Of a DNA stretch of 64,000 nt, positions 36,356 to 46,846 are shown piece after piece (the stretch's first letter is position 1; each line of letters opens with the position of its first letter). The position numbers and the translations under genes were made by a program. The notes below the pieces were generated by a model that saw only the letters and a list, made by a program, of their open reading frames with translations, ran no database searches and had not been told where the DNA came from. Source of the DNA: Anaerocolumna sp. MB42-C2 (lineage in GTDB: Bacteria; Bacillota; Clostridia; Lachnospirales; Lachnospiraceae); NCBI RefSeq assembly GCF_030913705.1, contig NZ_CP133190.1:4799501-4863500 (forward strand), read 5' to 3'.

Positions 36356-37318
36356 GTGAATGAATTGCTTAACAGTAATAAAGCTAATGTAACGATTCAA
36401 AAGAAAGGAAGCTTCCTGAAATATTTCTCTGCCCATTGGCAATTATATTTTATGATAGCACTGCCTTTAATTGTATTACTGCTTTTTGCTTATGGTCCCA
36501 TGTACGGCGTTATCCTCGCTTTTAAGAATTATAAGGTAACACTGGGAATATGGAATAGTCCATGGGCTGATAATTATGGTTTTAATAATTTTATAAGGTT
36601 CTTCAAAAATTATAATTTTAAAGAATGCCTCCGCAATACCTTGGTTGTTTCCATATATTCCATGGTGGTGAGCATACCTTGTTCCATATTTTTAGCACTT
36701 TCATTAAATTATGCTAAAAATATCGTATTTAAGAAAACCGTCCAGCTGGTTACATATTGTCCGTATTTTATATCTACCATCGTATTTGTAGGAATTATTA
36801 ATCTGATTATGGACAACAGAACCGGTGTAATCGGCAGTGTCCTTTATAATCATTTCGGAATTAATGTGTTGGGCAGTGCAGGACTGTTTCCTTCCCTTTA
36901 TGTGTGGACCGGTGTTTGGCAGGGGATAGGTTTCAGCGCAATTATTTATATCGCTGCCCTGGCAGGTGTGGACATGGAGCAGCATGAGGCGGCTATAATC
37001 GATGGAGCCACTCTTTTGCAGAGAATACGGTTTGTGGATATACCGGCTATTATACCTACAGTGGTTATTATGATGATCTTAAATATGGGAAGTCTATTAA
37101 ATGTCGGGTATGAGAAAGTTCTTGCTATGCAGAACCAGAATAACCTGGCTACTTCAGAGATCATTACAACCTATTCTTATAAGGTATCTTTGGTTTCCAC
37201 ATTTCCGGATTATCCGTATTCTACCGCAATCGGACTGTTCCAGTCACTGGTTGGATTGGTTCTGATACTTACTGCAAATAAAATTGCCAATAAAGTATCG
37301 GGAAATGGTTTTATGTAA
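36356..37318 (+). CDS. Importer C: ABC sugar permease, LplB type
   Basis: A CUT1 permease of 320 residues with six predicted membrane segments. YGPMYGVILAFKNYK near 42-56 is the LplB-type signature, and the EAA loop reads HEAAIIDGATLLQRIRFVDI. There are two possible starts: GTG 36356 behind AAAAGGAA, or TTG 36365 behind AGAGGTG; the difference is three residues. The partner permease follows after 11 bp. No ATPase gene is nearby. Confidence 0.88.
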   Translation: MNELLNSNKANVTIQKKGSFLKYFSAHWQLYFMIALPLIVLLLFAYGPMYGVILAFKNYKVTLGIWNSPWADNYGFNNFIRFFKNYNFKECLRNTLVVSIYSMVVSIPCSIFLALSLNYAKNIVFKKTVQLVTYCPYFISTIVFVGIINLIMDNRTGVIGSVLYNHFGINVLGSAGLFPSLYVWTGVWQGIGFSAIIYIAALAGVDMEQHEAAIIDGATLLQRIRFVDIPAIIPTVVIMMILNMGSLLNVGYEKVLAMQNQNNLATSEIITTYSYKVSLVSTFPDYPYSTAIGLFQSLVGLVLILTANKIANKVSGNGFM

Positions 37319-37329
37319 AGGAGAAAATT

Positions 37330-38220
37330 ATGAAGAGTAGAAGAATTACACAGGATAAGGTTGTTTATTTTGTCAATTATATATTGCTTACCCTGCTGTT
37401 AATTGTTGTGTTATATCCTATTATCTATATTATCAGCTGCTCGTTTAGTAGTGGTAATGCGCTGATGTCTGGCAAGGTCAAACTCTTTCCGGTAGGATTT
37501 ACCTTAGACAGCTATGATACAGTATTTAAATATAAATCAATTTGGACAGGGTTTAAGAATTCACTTATATATACGGTTTGCGGGGCTTTAATCAGTATAA
37601 TCCTGACACTGTTTGCAGCTTATCCCTTATCCAGGGATGATTTCCGGGGAAGAAAAATATTTACAGGGCTTTTCCTGTTTACCATGATGTTTTCAGGGGG
37701 ATTAATACCTACCTTTTTGCTAATTAAGAATCTGAACATGATCAATACCATGTGGGCAATCATTCTGCCCGGTGCAGTAAGTGCCTACAATGTTATCGTC
37801 GCAAGAACTTTTTTTAATCAGACGATACCTAAGGAACTACTGGAAGCATCAAAGATGGACGGATGTTCTGATTTTAAATTCTTTTCTATGATAGTAATAC
37901 CTTTGTCAAAACCAATTATAGCGGTACTTTGTCTCTGGGTAACGGTTTCTTTATGGAATTCTTATTTTAATCCTATGATTTATATCAATTCAGTAGATAA
38001 ATACCCGCTACAGCTGGTACTCAGAAAAATCCTTCTGATGTCCCAGGTGGATCTGACTTCCACCAGTGTGGATCCAATTATGGTGGCGAAGAACCGGTAT
38101 TTAAGTGAAATGTTAAAGTATGGGACAATTATTATCAGCAGTCTTCCCTTAATGATTGCTTATCCTTTTGTACAGAAATACTTTGTAAAGGGTGTTATGA
38201 TTGGTTCTGTTAAAGGTTGA
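37330..38220 (+). CDS. Importer C: ABC sugar permease, LplC type
   Basis: Partner permease of 296 residues. The EAA-type loop is LLEASKMDGCSDFKFFSMIV, and the C-terminus is YFVKGVMIGSVKG, the same ending as the importer A and D partners. AAAGGAG precedes the ATG. The binding protein gene begins 46 bp later. Confidence 0.88.
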   Translation: MKSRRITQDKVVYFVNYILLTLLLIVVLYPIIYIISCSFSSGNALMSGKVKLFPVGFTLDSYDTVFKYKSIWTGFKNSLIYTVCGALISIILTLFAAYPLSRDDFRGRKIFTGLFLFTMMFSGGLIPTFLLIKNLNMINTMWAIILPGAVSAYNVIVARTFFNQTIPKELLEASKMDGCSDFKFFSMIVIPLSKPIIAVLCLWVTVSLWNSYFNPMIYINSVDKYPLQLVLRKILLMSQVDLTSTSVDPIMVAKNRYLSEMLKYGTIIISSLPLMIAYPFVQKYFVKGVMIGSVKG

Positions 38221-38266
38221 GTATGAACCTTTTAAGGTTTATATATAAATAATAGGAGGAAAAACT

Positions 38267-40045
38267 ATGAAAAAGAGAAGGTTTTTTAACAAACGGATGA
38301 TTTCTGTTATAGCTGCTGTTGCTATGGTAGTATCATTATTGGGAGGTTGTGGTAAATCGGATACAAAATCTTCCGACCCAAAAACAGATGAAACGAAATC
38401 AACGTCTTCTGAAGACCCATTTAATTTCAAATCTGTTAAAGATGTAACTTTTCCACTAAAGCAAAAACTTGATTTAAATGTTTTTGTATATGCAACGAAT
38501 ACAGGCGGTGGTACTTATCAGGATAATTATGTAACCGACTGGATTGAGGAAAAAACAAATATCCATTTGAATTATGTATATGATTTAGATGGTGATGATG
38601 CAAAAACCAAATTAAATCTTGTTATGACAGATTCAGCCAGTCTGCCTGATATATTCCTGGCTACGAACTGGACGAAATCAGAAGTACAGTCTTATGGACA
38701 GCAGGGACTGATTCTTCCGCTTAATGATTATCTGAAAGATGCGCCGAACTGGAATACTAATAATGAAAAGAGTCCTACCAGAAAAGCGGATCTTACCATG
38801 ACTGACGGAAATATCTATACATATGGTGATGAGAATGAATGCTTTCATTGTATGTTCCAGAACAGAATGTGGATCTATATGCCTTGGGTAGAAAAGCTCA
38901 ATGGTGGTAAAGTTCCTCAGACTACAGATGAACTGTATGATTACATGAAAAAAGTGAAATCACAGGATCCAAATGGTAACGGTGCAGCAGATGAAATACC
39001 GATGACCGGTTATATCGGCGGCTGGGCAACCGATCCTACTGTATGGATGATCAACTCCTTTGTACAGTGTAACAATCCATTAAGTAATACAAATCCTACG
39101 GTAGCAGCCGGACTTGTAGTTAATAATGGTAAAATTGAGTATAACGTAATGAAGGACCAGTATAAAGATGCGCTTAAATATATGAATAAGCTTTATACAG
39201 AAGGTTTACTTGATAATCAGACCTTTACTCAGGATGGTACTCAGTTTGATTCTGTTTTAAATAATGATGACCATCTTGTAGGATTATATGCAGACGGCGG
39301 TGTCAATGCAGATGGAGATAATTTCTGGGCTAATAAACCTGGTGATTGGCAGAACTGGGCATGTCTTGAGCCGGTTGCTGGACCTGATGGTGTAAGACTG
39401 GCAGCCAGAAGTATAACCACTTACTTTGGTTCTTCTGTAGGAAGTATATCTGCTAACTGCAAATACCCGGTTATAGCAGCAGCCTTATTTGATTTCCTGG
39501 CATCAGAAGAAGCTGCTAATGTGCAGTCCTATGGGCCGGAAGGCATTGGCTGGGACTGGACAACAGATGGGACTTCTTTAGGTGATGGTACTCCTAAATA
39601 TGAAACCTATAAAATTCCGGATGATTATGACTGGCTCGGTAATGGATTTTCTAAAAAATATGATCATTGGTATTATACTTCTGATGCTATGTTAAGATCC
39701 AGTACTGTTGATTTCCGTTCTGCCGTAAAGATAGAACACCCTGATGTAAATGGGGATTATGTATTCCAGAAGGCAGCGGAAAAATATGAGAAATATTCAC
39801 CGGATGTCAGTACTCTGATTCCAAACCTTGCTTTCGGAGGGGAAGACAGTCAGGCTATTTCTGAATATACACTGACCATCGGCGGATTTGTAAACCAGGC
39901 TGCGGTTCAGTTTATTACAGGCAATACAGATATTGATAAAGAATGGGATAATTATATCAGCAAATTAAAGGATATGGGAGTAGATGACTATATTGCACGT
40001 TATCAGAAATGCTATGATGCATATATGAAAACAGCTGGCAAGTAA
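38267..40045 (+). CDS. Importer C: solute-binding lipoprotein
   Basis: A 592-residue LplA-like binding protein. The signal peptide ends at SLLGGC, with lipidation at Cys28, followed by a short Ser/Thr/Asp/Lys linker. The mature part opens with LKQKLDLNVFVYATNTGG and is rich in Trp and Tyr (DNFWANKPGDWQNWA), as usual for oligosaccharide binders. AGGAGG precedes the ATG. It is the last gene before a large nested hairpin terminator. The glycosidase run beginning at 40501 probably processes its cargo. Confidence 0.87.
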   Translation: MKKRRFFNKRMISVIAAVAMVVSLLGGCGKSDTKSSDPKTDETKSTSSEDPFNFKSVKDVTFPLKQKLDLNVFVYATNTGGGTYQDNYVTDWIEEKTNIHLNYVYDLDGDDAKTKLNLVMTDSASLPDIFLATNWTKSEVQSYGQQGLILPLNDYLKDAPNWNTNNEKSPTRKADLTMTDGNIYTYGDENECFHCMFQNRMWIYMPWVEKLNGGKVPQTTDELYDYMKKVKSQDPNGNGAADEIPMTGYIGGWATDPTVWMINSFVQCNNPLSNTNPTVAAGLVVNNGKIEYNVMKDQYKDALKYMNKLYTEGLLDNQTFTQDGTQFDSVLNNDDHLVGLYADGGVNADGDNFWANKPGDWQNWACLEPVAGPDGVRLAARSITTYFGSSVGSISANCKYPVIAAALFDFLASEEAANVQSYGPEGIGWDWTTDGTSLGDGTPKYETYKIPDDYDWLGNGFSKKYDHWYYTSDAMLRSSTVDFRSAVKIEHPDVNGDYVFQKAAEKYEKYSPDVSTLIPNLAFGGEDSQAISEYTLTIGGFVNQAAVQFITGNTDIDKEWDNYISKLKDMGVDDYIARYQKCYDAYMKTAGK

Positions 40046-40079
40046 TAAGGATTAGATAGTTAAGAATACTGCTCCAGGC

Positions 40080-40205
40080 GGGTGCGGCTGCAAAAATGTA
40101 AGGTTACAAAACCCAGGTCTAGAGTATGGATTATATTTTTGTATCATATAATCCGTATTCTTCCCGGGAAAAATACTTACTGATTTTTGCAGTCGCCCCT
40201 TTTTA
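40080..40205 (+). terminator. Nested hairpin terminator after importer C
   Basis: GGGTGCGGCTGCAAAAAT (40080-40097) pairs with ATTTTTGCAGTCGCCCC (40183-40199), followed by TTTTTATT. Inside it, AGTATGGATTATA and TATAATCCGTATT form a second stem. The structure would strongly separate importer C from the GH43 operon. Confidence 0.65.
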
Positions 40206-40330
40206 TTACATAGGAAAGTTCACCGAACTTCCCTATGTAATAAAAGCCCGACCGGCAGGATGCGCATGACGCACTTAAGGAAGATGTCACTGTCGTGACA
40301 GCTCGTCAGCGCTGAGTCTGGCAAGCCAAA
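40201..40330. repeat. Dispersed intergenic element, copy 2
   Basis: Begins TTTTATTACATAGGAAAGTTC, whose inverted complement GAACTTCCCTATGTAATAA follows four bases later, then AAGCCCGACCGGCAGGATGCG and a TGTCAC-TGTC-GTGACA hairpin. The order of parts matches 2046-2186. The remaining 170 bp up to the GH43 gene hold no gene; the GH43 promoter must lie there, but I see no good consensus. Confidence 0.55.
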
Positions 40331-40500
40331 CTCTTTCTTATATAATAAGAAATTACGTTCTATTACATAATAATTTGTTTGAATCATTAATATAGTTCAA
40401 ATAAACCTTAGTATTTATCATTGAATCATAAAATCCAGTATTCTATAATAAATCATTCATCAATATTCAGATAAAAACACTTAAATTGGAGGAAATATTT

Positions 40501-41916
40501 ATGAAAAAACAGGCCTTTAACCCATATCTTCCGTCCTGGGAATATATACCTGACGGGGAACCTTATGTATTTGGAGATCGTATCTATGTCTATGGATCTC
40601 ATGACCGTTTCAGGGGAAATGCTTATTGTCTAAATGATTATGTATGCTGGTCGGCTCCGGTTGATGACCTGGGGGACTGGAGATATGAAGGGGTGATTTA
40701 CCCGAAGATATCGGATCCGTTGAATCCGGACGGGCGCATGTGTTTATATGCACCGGATGTAACAGTAGGTCCTGACGGACGTTATTATCTATATTATGTC
40801 CTGGATAAAGTCAGTATCGTATCCGTTGCAGTGTGTGAGGAACCGGCAGGAAGATACGAATTTTACGGTTATGTACATTATGCTGACGGTACACGTCTGG
40901 GAGAAAGAAAAGGTGACGAACCTCAGTTTGATCCGGGAGTCTTAACAGAAGGTGACAGAACCTATTTGTATACCGGCTTCTGCGGTGTAGGTGACAAATC
41001 CAGAAGCGGCCCTATGGCTACGGTACTGGGGCCGGATATGCTTACCATTGTGGAAGAACCGGTATTTATTGCTCCAAGCGAGCCCTTTAGTGAGGGCAGC
41101 ACCTTTATTGAACACGAGTTTTTTGAAGCGCCGTCCATCAGAAAAAGAGGAGATACTTATTATTTTATCTATTCCTCTATTGTTATGCATGAATTATGTT
41201 ATGCAACCAGTAAATCTCCCACTAAAGGTTTTGTATACGGCGGAGTAGTAAGCAGTAATTGCGATATGCATATCCATTCCTATAAACCAGCCAGAAAACC
41301 TATGTATTATGGGTCTAATAATCATGGAAGTATTGTGGAAATTAAGGGTCAGTGGTATATATTTTACCACCGCCATACTGATGGGACCAATTTCAGCCGT
41401 CAAGGCTGTGCAGAGCCGATTAAGTTTTTAGAAGATGGATCAATCATACAGCCGGAAATGACCTCCTGCGGATTAAACGATGGCCCTTTAGTGGGTAAGG
41501 GAGAATATCCTGCTTATTTAGCCTGCAATCTTTTCTGCAGTCATGAAGAAATTTATACTCCCCTTGGAGGTCTGTGGATGGACAGCCGGTTCCCCAAAAT
41601 AACACAGGACGGCAGAGATGGGGATGAAGAAATAGGTTATATTCAGAATATGTCTGATATGGCTACCGCCGGATTTAAATATTTTGATTGTAAAGGAATT
41701 AAAAAAGTTGCAATTAAAGTACGTGGATACTGTAAAGGTGAATTTGAGATAAAAACCTTCTGGGATGGTAAAGCACTTGGAAGTATTCCGGTGGGATTTA
41801 CGAATATATGGAAAGAATATACGGCGGACATTATCATTCCGGATGGTGTGCAGGCAATTTATATTACTTACCGCGGAGAGGGCAGTGCATCATTACAATC
41901 ATTTACTTTAATTTAA
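40501..41916 (+). CDS. GH43 glycosidase (arabinofuranosidase/xylosidase type)
   Basis: A 471-residue five-bladed beta-propeller enzyme. YIPDGEPYVFGDRIYVYGSHD at the N-terminus supplies the catalytic base, Asp18. FDPGVL (Asp144) is the likely pKa modulator, and FFEAPSIRKRGDTYYFIYSS supplies the acid, Glu209. The last 110 residues look like a beta-sandwich carbohydrate-binding module. ATG 40501 has GGAGGA upstream. No signal peptide. It heads a run of GH43-GH95-GH2-GH36-GH43 and lies 15 bp before GH95, so it acts in the same oligosaccharide-trimming pathway. The exact sugar removed is not determinable. Confidence 0.82.
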   Translation: MKKQAFNPYLPSWEYIPDGEPYVFGDRIYVYGSHDRFRGNAYCLNDYVCWSAPVDDLGDWRYEGVIYPKISDPLNPDGRMCLYAPDVTVGPDGRYYLYYVLDKVSIVSVAVCEEPAGRYEFYGYVHYADGTRLGERKGDEPQFDPGVLTEGDRTYLYTGFCGVGDKSRSGPMATVLGPDMLTIVEEPVFIAPSEPFSEGSTFIEHEFFEAPSIRKRGDTYYFIYSSIVMHELCYATSKSPTKGFVYGGVVSSNCDMHIHSYKPARKPMYYGSNNHGSIVEIKGQWYIFYHRHTDGTNFSRQGCAEPIKFLEDGSIIQPEMTSCGLNDGPLVGKGEYPAYLACNLFCSHEEIYTPLGGLWMDSRFPKITQDGRDGDEEIGYIQNMSDMATAGFKYFDCKGIKKVAIKVRGYCKGEFEIKTFWDGKALGSIPVGFTNIWKEYTADIIIPDGVQAIYITYRGEGSASLQSFTLI

Positions 41917-41931
41917 TCTGGAGGATTCCTT

Positions 41932-44238
41932 ATGGAGAAGAATCGTTTACTATATGACAGACCGGTGCCTTATCAAAGATTCAGACCGGACAGTGAAGAA
42001 ATATGGAATGAAGCAACCCCCATTGGCAATGGAAACCTTGGGGCTATGATTTTTGGAGGAGTTTGGCAAGAAAAATTACAGCTGAATGAGGATACCATCT
42101 GGTATGGAAACGGTGGAAGAAACCGCGTGAATCCGGAAGCAAAAGACAATTATCTTAAGGTCCGGCAGTTACTGTCGGACGGTTTGGTTTCAGAAGCCCA
42201 GGAACTGGCAGAGGATACTTTAATGCCAATGCCGGACCAGCAGAGAAATTACAGTACCGCCGGTGAAGTCTTCTTTGATTTTCATGAGGATAAAGTGGAA
42301 TTTAAAAATTATAAGAGATACCTTGACTTAAATCGGGCGATTGTAACGATAGAATATGAGATGGGAGCCAGGGAGTACCAAAGAGAATATTTTGCAAGTG
42401 CCGTTCATCAGGTAATTACCCTCCACCAGGAGAGTAAGGGGGATGAGAAAGTAAATGGCTGTCTGACCCTAACATCTTTCCGTAGTAATGTGGAAAAAAT
42501 CGAGAAGTTATCCGAACGTATCCTATCTATGACCGTTAAGGAGGGCGCAGAGGGCTGCCGGTATTGCATTATGGCTGCAATCAAGGAGGAAGGCGGTACG
42601 GTGGAGATCCACAGAGACCAGATTCGTGTGAAAGAAGCAGATTCCTTTACAATCTATCTGTCAATCCGAAGTGATTTCTATCAGGAAGACCCGGTCCTCT
42701 GGTGCAGGGGTAAACTTGAAGCCGTACTTAAATTACCTTATGAAGAGGTAAAGTCGGAACATGTTAAGGAGTATAAAAGTTATTTTGACCGTGTTCAATT
42801 TACGTTAGGGCAGGACACTATTAAGGAGGAAAGGACAATCCCTGAAAGACTGAAAGCCATGGAACAGGGAGAAGAGGATCCGGGGCTGATCGCAGCTTAT
42901 TACCAGTTTGGCAGATATCTGTTGATTTCAAGCAGCAGACCGGGGTCACAGCCGGCTAATCTGCAAGGCATCTGGAACCGGAATGAGCATCCTGCCTGGG
43001 GCAGTAAATATACCATTAATATCAATACAGAGATGAATTACTGGCCGGCTGAAAGCTGCAATCTAACGGAATGCCACCTGCCGCTGTTTGAATTAATCCG
43101 CAGAATGCTTCCGTTTGGGCAAAAGGTTGCAAAGGATATGTACGGCCTATCCGGATTTGTTGCCCATCATAATACGGATTTGTTCGGAGATTGCGCTCCC
43201 CAGGATACGGTAATGCCCTCTACTCTCTGGCCTATGGGAGCAGCCTGGTTATGCATCCATATCTGGAACCACTATGAATATACCCTCGATTTGAATTTTT
43301 TAAAGGAGAATATGGATCTGATTAAGGAAGCCAGTCTTTTTATGGCAGACTATCTCTTTGAAAACCATCAGGGGAAACTGGTAACCGGACCTTCCATCTC
43401 ACCGGAAAATACCTATCTCCATCAAAGCGGACAGGAGGGACAATTATGTATCGGACCCTCTATGGATACGGAGATTATCAGAGACCTGTTTACGGCTTGT
43501 ATCAAGGGGGCAGAGCTTACCGGCTGTGTGGATGTTTTGACTGAAAAACTGAAAACACTTTTACTTCGTCTGCCGGAGCTTTCTGTGGGAAAGTACGGCC
43601 AGTTAATGGAATGGGCGGAGGATTATGAGGAAATGGAACCGGGACACCGTCATATTTCCCATTTATATGCACTTTATCCGTCGGAACAGATTACTTATGA
43701 AAAAACACCGGAATTAATGGAGGCTGCAAGGGTGAGCTTGGAAAGACGTCTTAAGAACGGAGGCGGTCATACGGGATGGTCAAGAGCCTGGATCATTAAC
43801 ATGTGGGCCAGACTTAGAGACGGTGAAAAAGCCGGAGAGAATATCAGGGAGCTGTTGACAAGATCCACCTATCCCAATCTTTTTGACCGTCATCCACCCT
43901 TTCAGATTGACGGCAATTTCGGCGGAACGGCAGGAATTGCTGAAATGCTGTTCCAAAATGTAGACGGTGAACTTACCTTTCTTCCTGCCTTGCCAAAAAC
44001 CTGGGATTGCGGACATATAAGCGGACTAAAGGCCAAAGGTGCCCTTCTGGTATCTTTTGACTGGAAGGACGGAAAGGTTATTTCTGGCAGTATTCGTGCG
44101 GAAAAAGGCGGACAGTTCTGTTTTATAAAACCTGACGGAATTACCAGAGTCGTTTCGGAACAAAACGTGAGCATTACTTATGAAGAACAGAAAGTAGCTT
44201 GTTTCGGTGAGGGCGTTTATGAAATACAGTTTTTATAA
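41932..44238 (+). CDS. GH95 alpha-L-fucosidase (or alpha-L-galactosidase)
   Basis: A 768-residue inverting glycosidase of family GH95. Family features in order: WNEATPIGNGNLGAMIFGG (25-43), LQLNEDTIWYGN (49-60), ININTEMNYWPAE (362-374, with the catalytic-site asparagines), GPSISPENTY (486-495, Glu492), GHRHISHLYALYP (571-583) and FQIDGNFGGTAGIAEM (658-673, Asp660). In characterised members, equivalents of these Glu, Asp and Asn residues form the active site. No signal peptide. It follows GH43 by 15 bp. With GH29 elsewhere in the locus it suggests two fucose or L-galactose linkages are attacked. Confidence 0.9.
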   Translation: MEKNRLLYDRPVPYQRFRPDSEEIWNEATPIGNGNLGAMIFGGVWQEKLQLNEDTIWYGNGGRNRVNPEAKDNYLKVRQLLSDGLVSEAQELAEDTLMPMPDQQRNYSTAGEVFFDFHEDKVEFKNYKRYLDLNRAIVTIEYEMGAREYQREYFASAVHQVITLHQESKGDEKVNGCLTLTSFRSNVEKIEKLSERILSMTVKEGAEGCRYCIMAAIKEEGGTVEIHRDQIRVKEADSFTIYLSIRSDFYQEDPVLWCRGKLEAVLKLPYEEVKSEHVKEYKSYFDRVQFTLGQDTIKEERTIPERLKAMEQGEEDPGLIAAYYQFGRYLLISSSRPGSQPANLQGIWNRNEHPAWGSKYTININTEMNYWPAESCNLTECHLPLFELIRRMLPFGQKVAKDMYGLSGFVAHHNTDLFGDCAPQDTVMPSTLWPMGAAWLCIHIWNHYEYTLDLNFLKENMDLIKEASLFMADYLFENHQGKLVTGPSISPENTYLHQSGQEGQLCIGPSMDTEIIRDLFTACIKGAELTGCVDVLTEKLKTLLLRLPELSVGKYGQLMEWAEDYEEMEPGHRHISHLYALYPSEQITYEKTPELMEAARVSLERRLKNGGGHTGWSRAWIINMWARLRDGEKAGENIRELLTRSTYPNLFDRHPPFQIDGNFGGTAGIAEMLFQNVDGELTFLPALPKTWDCGHISGLKAKGALLVSFDWKDGKVISGSIRAEKGGQFCFIKPDGITRVVSEQNVSITYEEQKVACFGEGVYEIQFL

Positions 44239-44378
44239 TGTATTTAATTGTTTGTATAAACAATTTATTGCATAAGGATTGATGACATGGTGCAGTTGCA
44301 TGAATTTATCCATCATTTCTGTTCAAAATATGGTTTATTATGACTTTTTAGATAAAGAACATAGTTAGGAGATTGAAT

Positions 44379-46820
44379 ATGATGCAGAACAAGACTGGAA
44401 GGTTAAAACTGCTGCAAAATAATAATTGGAAATTCATGTTTGGGGATTATCCTGAGGCTAAGGACTTTCAATACGAGGACAGTAGCTGGTATGATATCGG
44501 GATTCCCCATTCCTTTGGAATACCGTATTTTCAGGAAAATGAATTTTATGTTGGTTACGGATGTTACCGAAAAGTAATTTATGTGGATGAGAGTTGGGCC
44601 GGTAAGAGATTATCTCTGGAATTTCAGGGTGCATTTCAGGATGCTGAAGTTTATTTAAATGGTCAGCTAGCGGGAGTCCATAAAGGCGGGTATACTGCTT
44701 TTGAGATTGACATTACTTCTTATGTTGTTGCAGGGGAGAATTTATTATTTGTTCGGCTGAATAATAACTGGAATCCAAGGATAGCACCCCGGGCAGGAGA
44801 ACATGTATTTAATGGAGGGATATACCGGGATGTAAGTCTCCTGATTACGGAGCCGGTACACATAAGCTGGTATGGTACTTACGTTACAACTCCTTTTGTT
44901 TCGAGGGAGGAAGCGGTTATTGATATCAATACTGAGGTAAAAAATGAAACAGACTCTTTCGTTACCTGCAGACTGGTCTCTGTCATTGAATATAAAGGGG
45001 TTGAAGTAATCAGGTGCTCCGAGACAAGACAGCTTCAGGCAAAGAGCCAGATGGTTTTTCATCAGAGTGATACAATCACGGCGCCTAAATTGTGGCATCC
45101 GGATACACCTAAGTTATATGTCCTGAAAAGTTATGTTTATATGGGAGAAGAGTTATATGACAGTTATGAAACTGTCTTTGGAATCCGATGGTTTTATTTT
45201 ACTTCGGATAAAGGCTTTTTTCTTAACGGAGAACATTACGATATTAATGGAGCAAATGTACATCAGGATCACGCAGGGTGGAGCGATGCGGTTACACATT
45301 CCGGAATACAAAGGGATGTAAAAATGGTTAAGGACTGTGGTATGAATTTTATCAGAGGCTCCCATTATCCTCATCATACGGTATTCGCTGAGGAATGTGA
45401 TAAACAGGGTATACTATTCTGGTCGGAAAATTGTTTCTGGGGAACCGGAGGACCTAAGGAAGAGGGATATTGGACCAGCAGTGGTTATCCCATTAAGGAA
45501 GAAGATCAGTTTGAATTTGAAGAGAGTTGTATTAATACCCTGAAAGAAATGATACGGACAAACCGGAATCATCCGAGTATTATTGTCTGGAGTATGTGCA
45601 ACGAACCATTTTTTTCTACCGCAGAAGTTATGGACAAGGCAAAAAATCTTGTGAAACGATTGGTAGGAGTAAGTCACGAAGAAGACCCGACCCGTCCTGC
45701 CGCAGTTGGCGGAGCCCAGCGAGGGGGTTTTGATACCCTGGGGGATATCGCAGGGTATAATGGAGACGGGGCAACAATTTTTCATGATCCGGGTTTTCCA
45801 AACTTCGTTTCAGAGTATGGAAGTTATGAAGAAAGTAACCGCCCGGGCAGTATTGTCTCCGGGGAAATGGATATGGATTATCCCTGGCGTTCCGGTAAAG
45901 CGTTATGGTGTGCTTTCCATCATGGAAGCATCTTGTGGAATATGGGATACCTGGGAATGATTGATTATTACAGGCTGCCTCTTAATCTCTGGTACTGGTA
46001 TCGGGAGACTCTGCTGGGAATTAAACAGCCGGAACCGGTAAAGGAAGGGACTCCCTATGCAGTGAGAATTACGTCAGACCGGACATGTATTAAGACGGAT
46101 GGCACGGAAGATGCTTTTATTATGGTAGAAATAATTGATCAGGACGGGAACAGGATAGCCAATTCCATGGAAGTCGAGCTGGAGGTTATAAGCGGAGGAG
46201 CAGTTTTCCCTACAGGGAAGCGTTTTGTATTTTCACCTGAAAAAAGGAATTTTTATGAAGGTCTTGGTGCAATAGAGCTGCGTTCCTATTATGCAGGAGA
46301 AAACCGGATATCGGCTAAAGCAAATGGGCTGGTTACAGGAGAACTTATTATCAATTCAGCAGGAGATTACGTTTGGGAGAATCAAAAACGAAAGGAACTA
46401 TTACCGCCGCCCTCAGTTCAGGGGTTTCCAAAAAGTGATAAGAGTTTCAACATTGGTGTAAGCAGACCGGTTTTTGCAAGCAGTGAAGAACCGGATTATG
46501 CCGCCAGAAATGTTACGGACCAGGGCAGTACCAAACCCTGGCGTGCCGGAAAGAAAAAGTCTGGTGAATGGATCATGGTCGATCTTGAGGGCACCAAACC
46601 GGTAAACCGGGGAGAACTATTTTTTGAGGAGGTTAACAGTAAGCCCTATGAAATCAGTATTTCCAGTAATGGGGTAGATTTCGAGGTAATAGCGGTCGGT
46701 AAGGATAAAGCTGTTAATTCGTTTTTGGATATCAGTCTGGGTGGAAAATCATTTCGTTATTTCAGAGTTCTATTTCCGGAAGAAGCGGCTGCTATCCTTA
46801 GAATTAAATTATTTAATTAA
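44379..46820 (+). CDS. GH2 beta-galactosidase-like enzyme with C-terminal F5/8-type module
   Basis: An 813-residue GH2 enzyme. The sugar-binding jelly roll (about 10-160), an Ig-like domain, and the barrel with GANVHQDHAGWSDAV and NFIRGSHYPH lead to VWSMCNEPF (acid/base Glu409) and FVSEYGSYEE (nucleophile Glu479). After further beta domains, the last 130 residues (SRPVFASSEEPDYAARNVTD, then SGEWIMVDL) form a discoidin/CBM32-like module. ATG 44379 lies eight bases from AGGAG; a TTG at 44373 is less likely. No signal peptide. Beta-galactosidase is the most common GH2 activity; beta-glucuronidase is possible. Confidence 0.85.
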   Translation: MMQNKTGRLKLLQNNNWKFMFGDYPEAKDFQYEDSSWYDIGIPHSFGIPYFQENEFYVGYGCYRKVIYVDESWAGKRLSLEFQGAFQDAEVYLNGQLAGVHKGGYTAFEIDITSYVVAGENLLFVRLNNNWNPRIAPRAGEHVFNGGIYRDVSLLITEPVHISWYGTYVTTPFVSREEAVIDINTEVKNETDSFVTCRLVSVIEYKGVEVIRCSETRQLQAKSQMVFHQSDTITAPKLWHPDTPKLYVLKSYVYMGEELYDSYETVFGIRWFYFTSDKGFFLNGEHYDINGANVHQDHAGWSDAVTHSGIQRDVKMVKDCGMNFIRGSHYPHHTVFAEECDKQGILFWSENCFWGTGGPKEEGYWTSSGYPIKEEDQFEFEESCINTLKEMIRTNRNHPSIIVWSMCNEPFFSTAEVMDKAKNLVKRLVGVSHEEDPTRPAAVGGAQRGGFDTLGDIAGYNGDGATIFHDPGFPNFVSEYGSYEESNRPGSIVSGEMDMDYPWRSGKALWCAFHHGSILWNMGYLGMIDYYRLPLNLWYWYRETLLGIKQPEPVKEGTPYAVRITSDRTCIKTDGTEDAFIMVEIIDQDGNRIANSMEVELEVISGGAVFPTGKRFVFSPEKRNFYEGLGAIELRSYYAGENRISAKANGLVTGELIINSAGDYVWENQKRKELLPPPSVQGFPKSDKSFNIGVSRPVFASSEEPDYAARNVTDQGSTKPWRAGKKKSGEWIMVDLEGTKPVNRGELFFEEVNSKPYEISISSNGVDFEVIAVGKDKAVNSFLDISLGGKSFRYFRVLFPEEAAAILRIKLFN

Positions 46821-46846
46821 GATAATACCTCGTGTTAGAAACGAAG

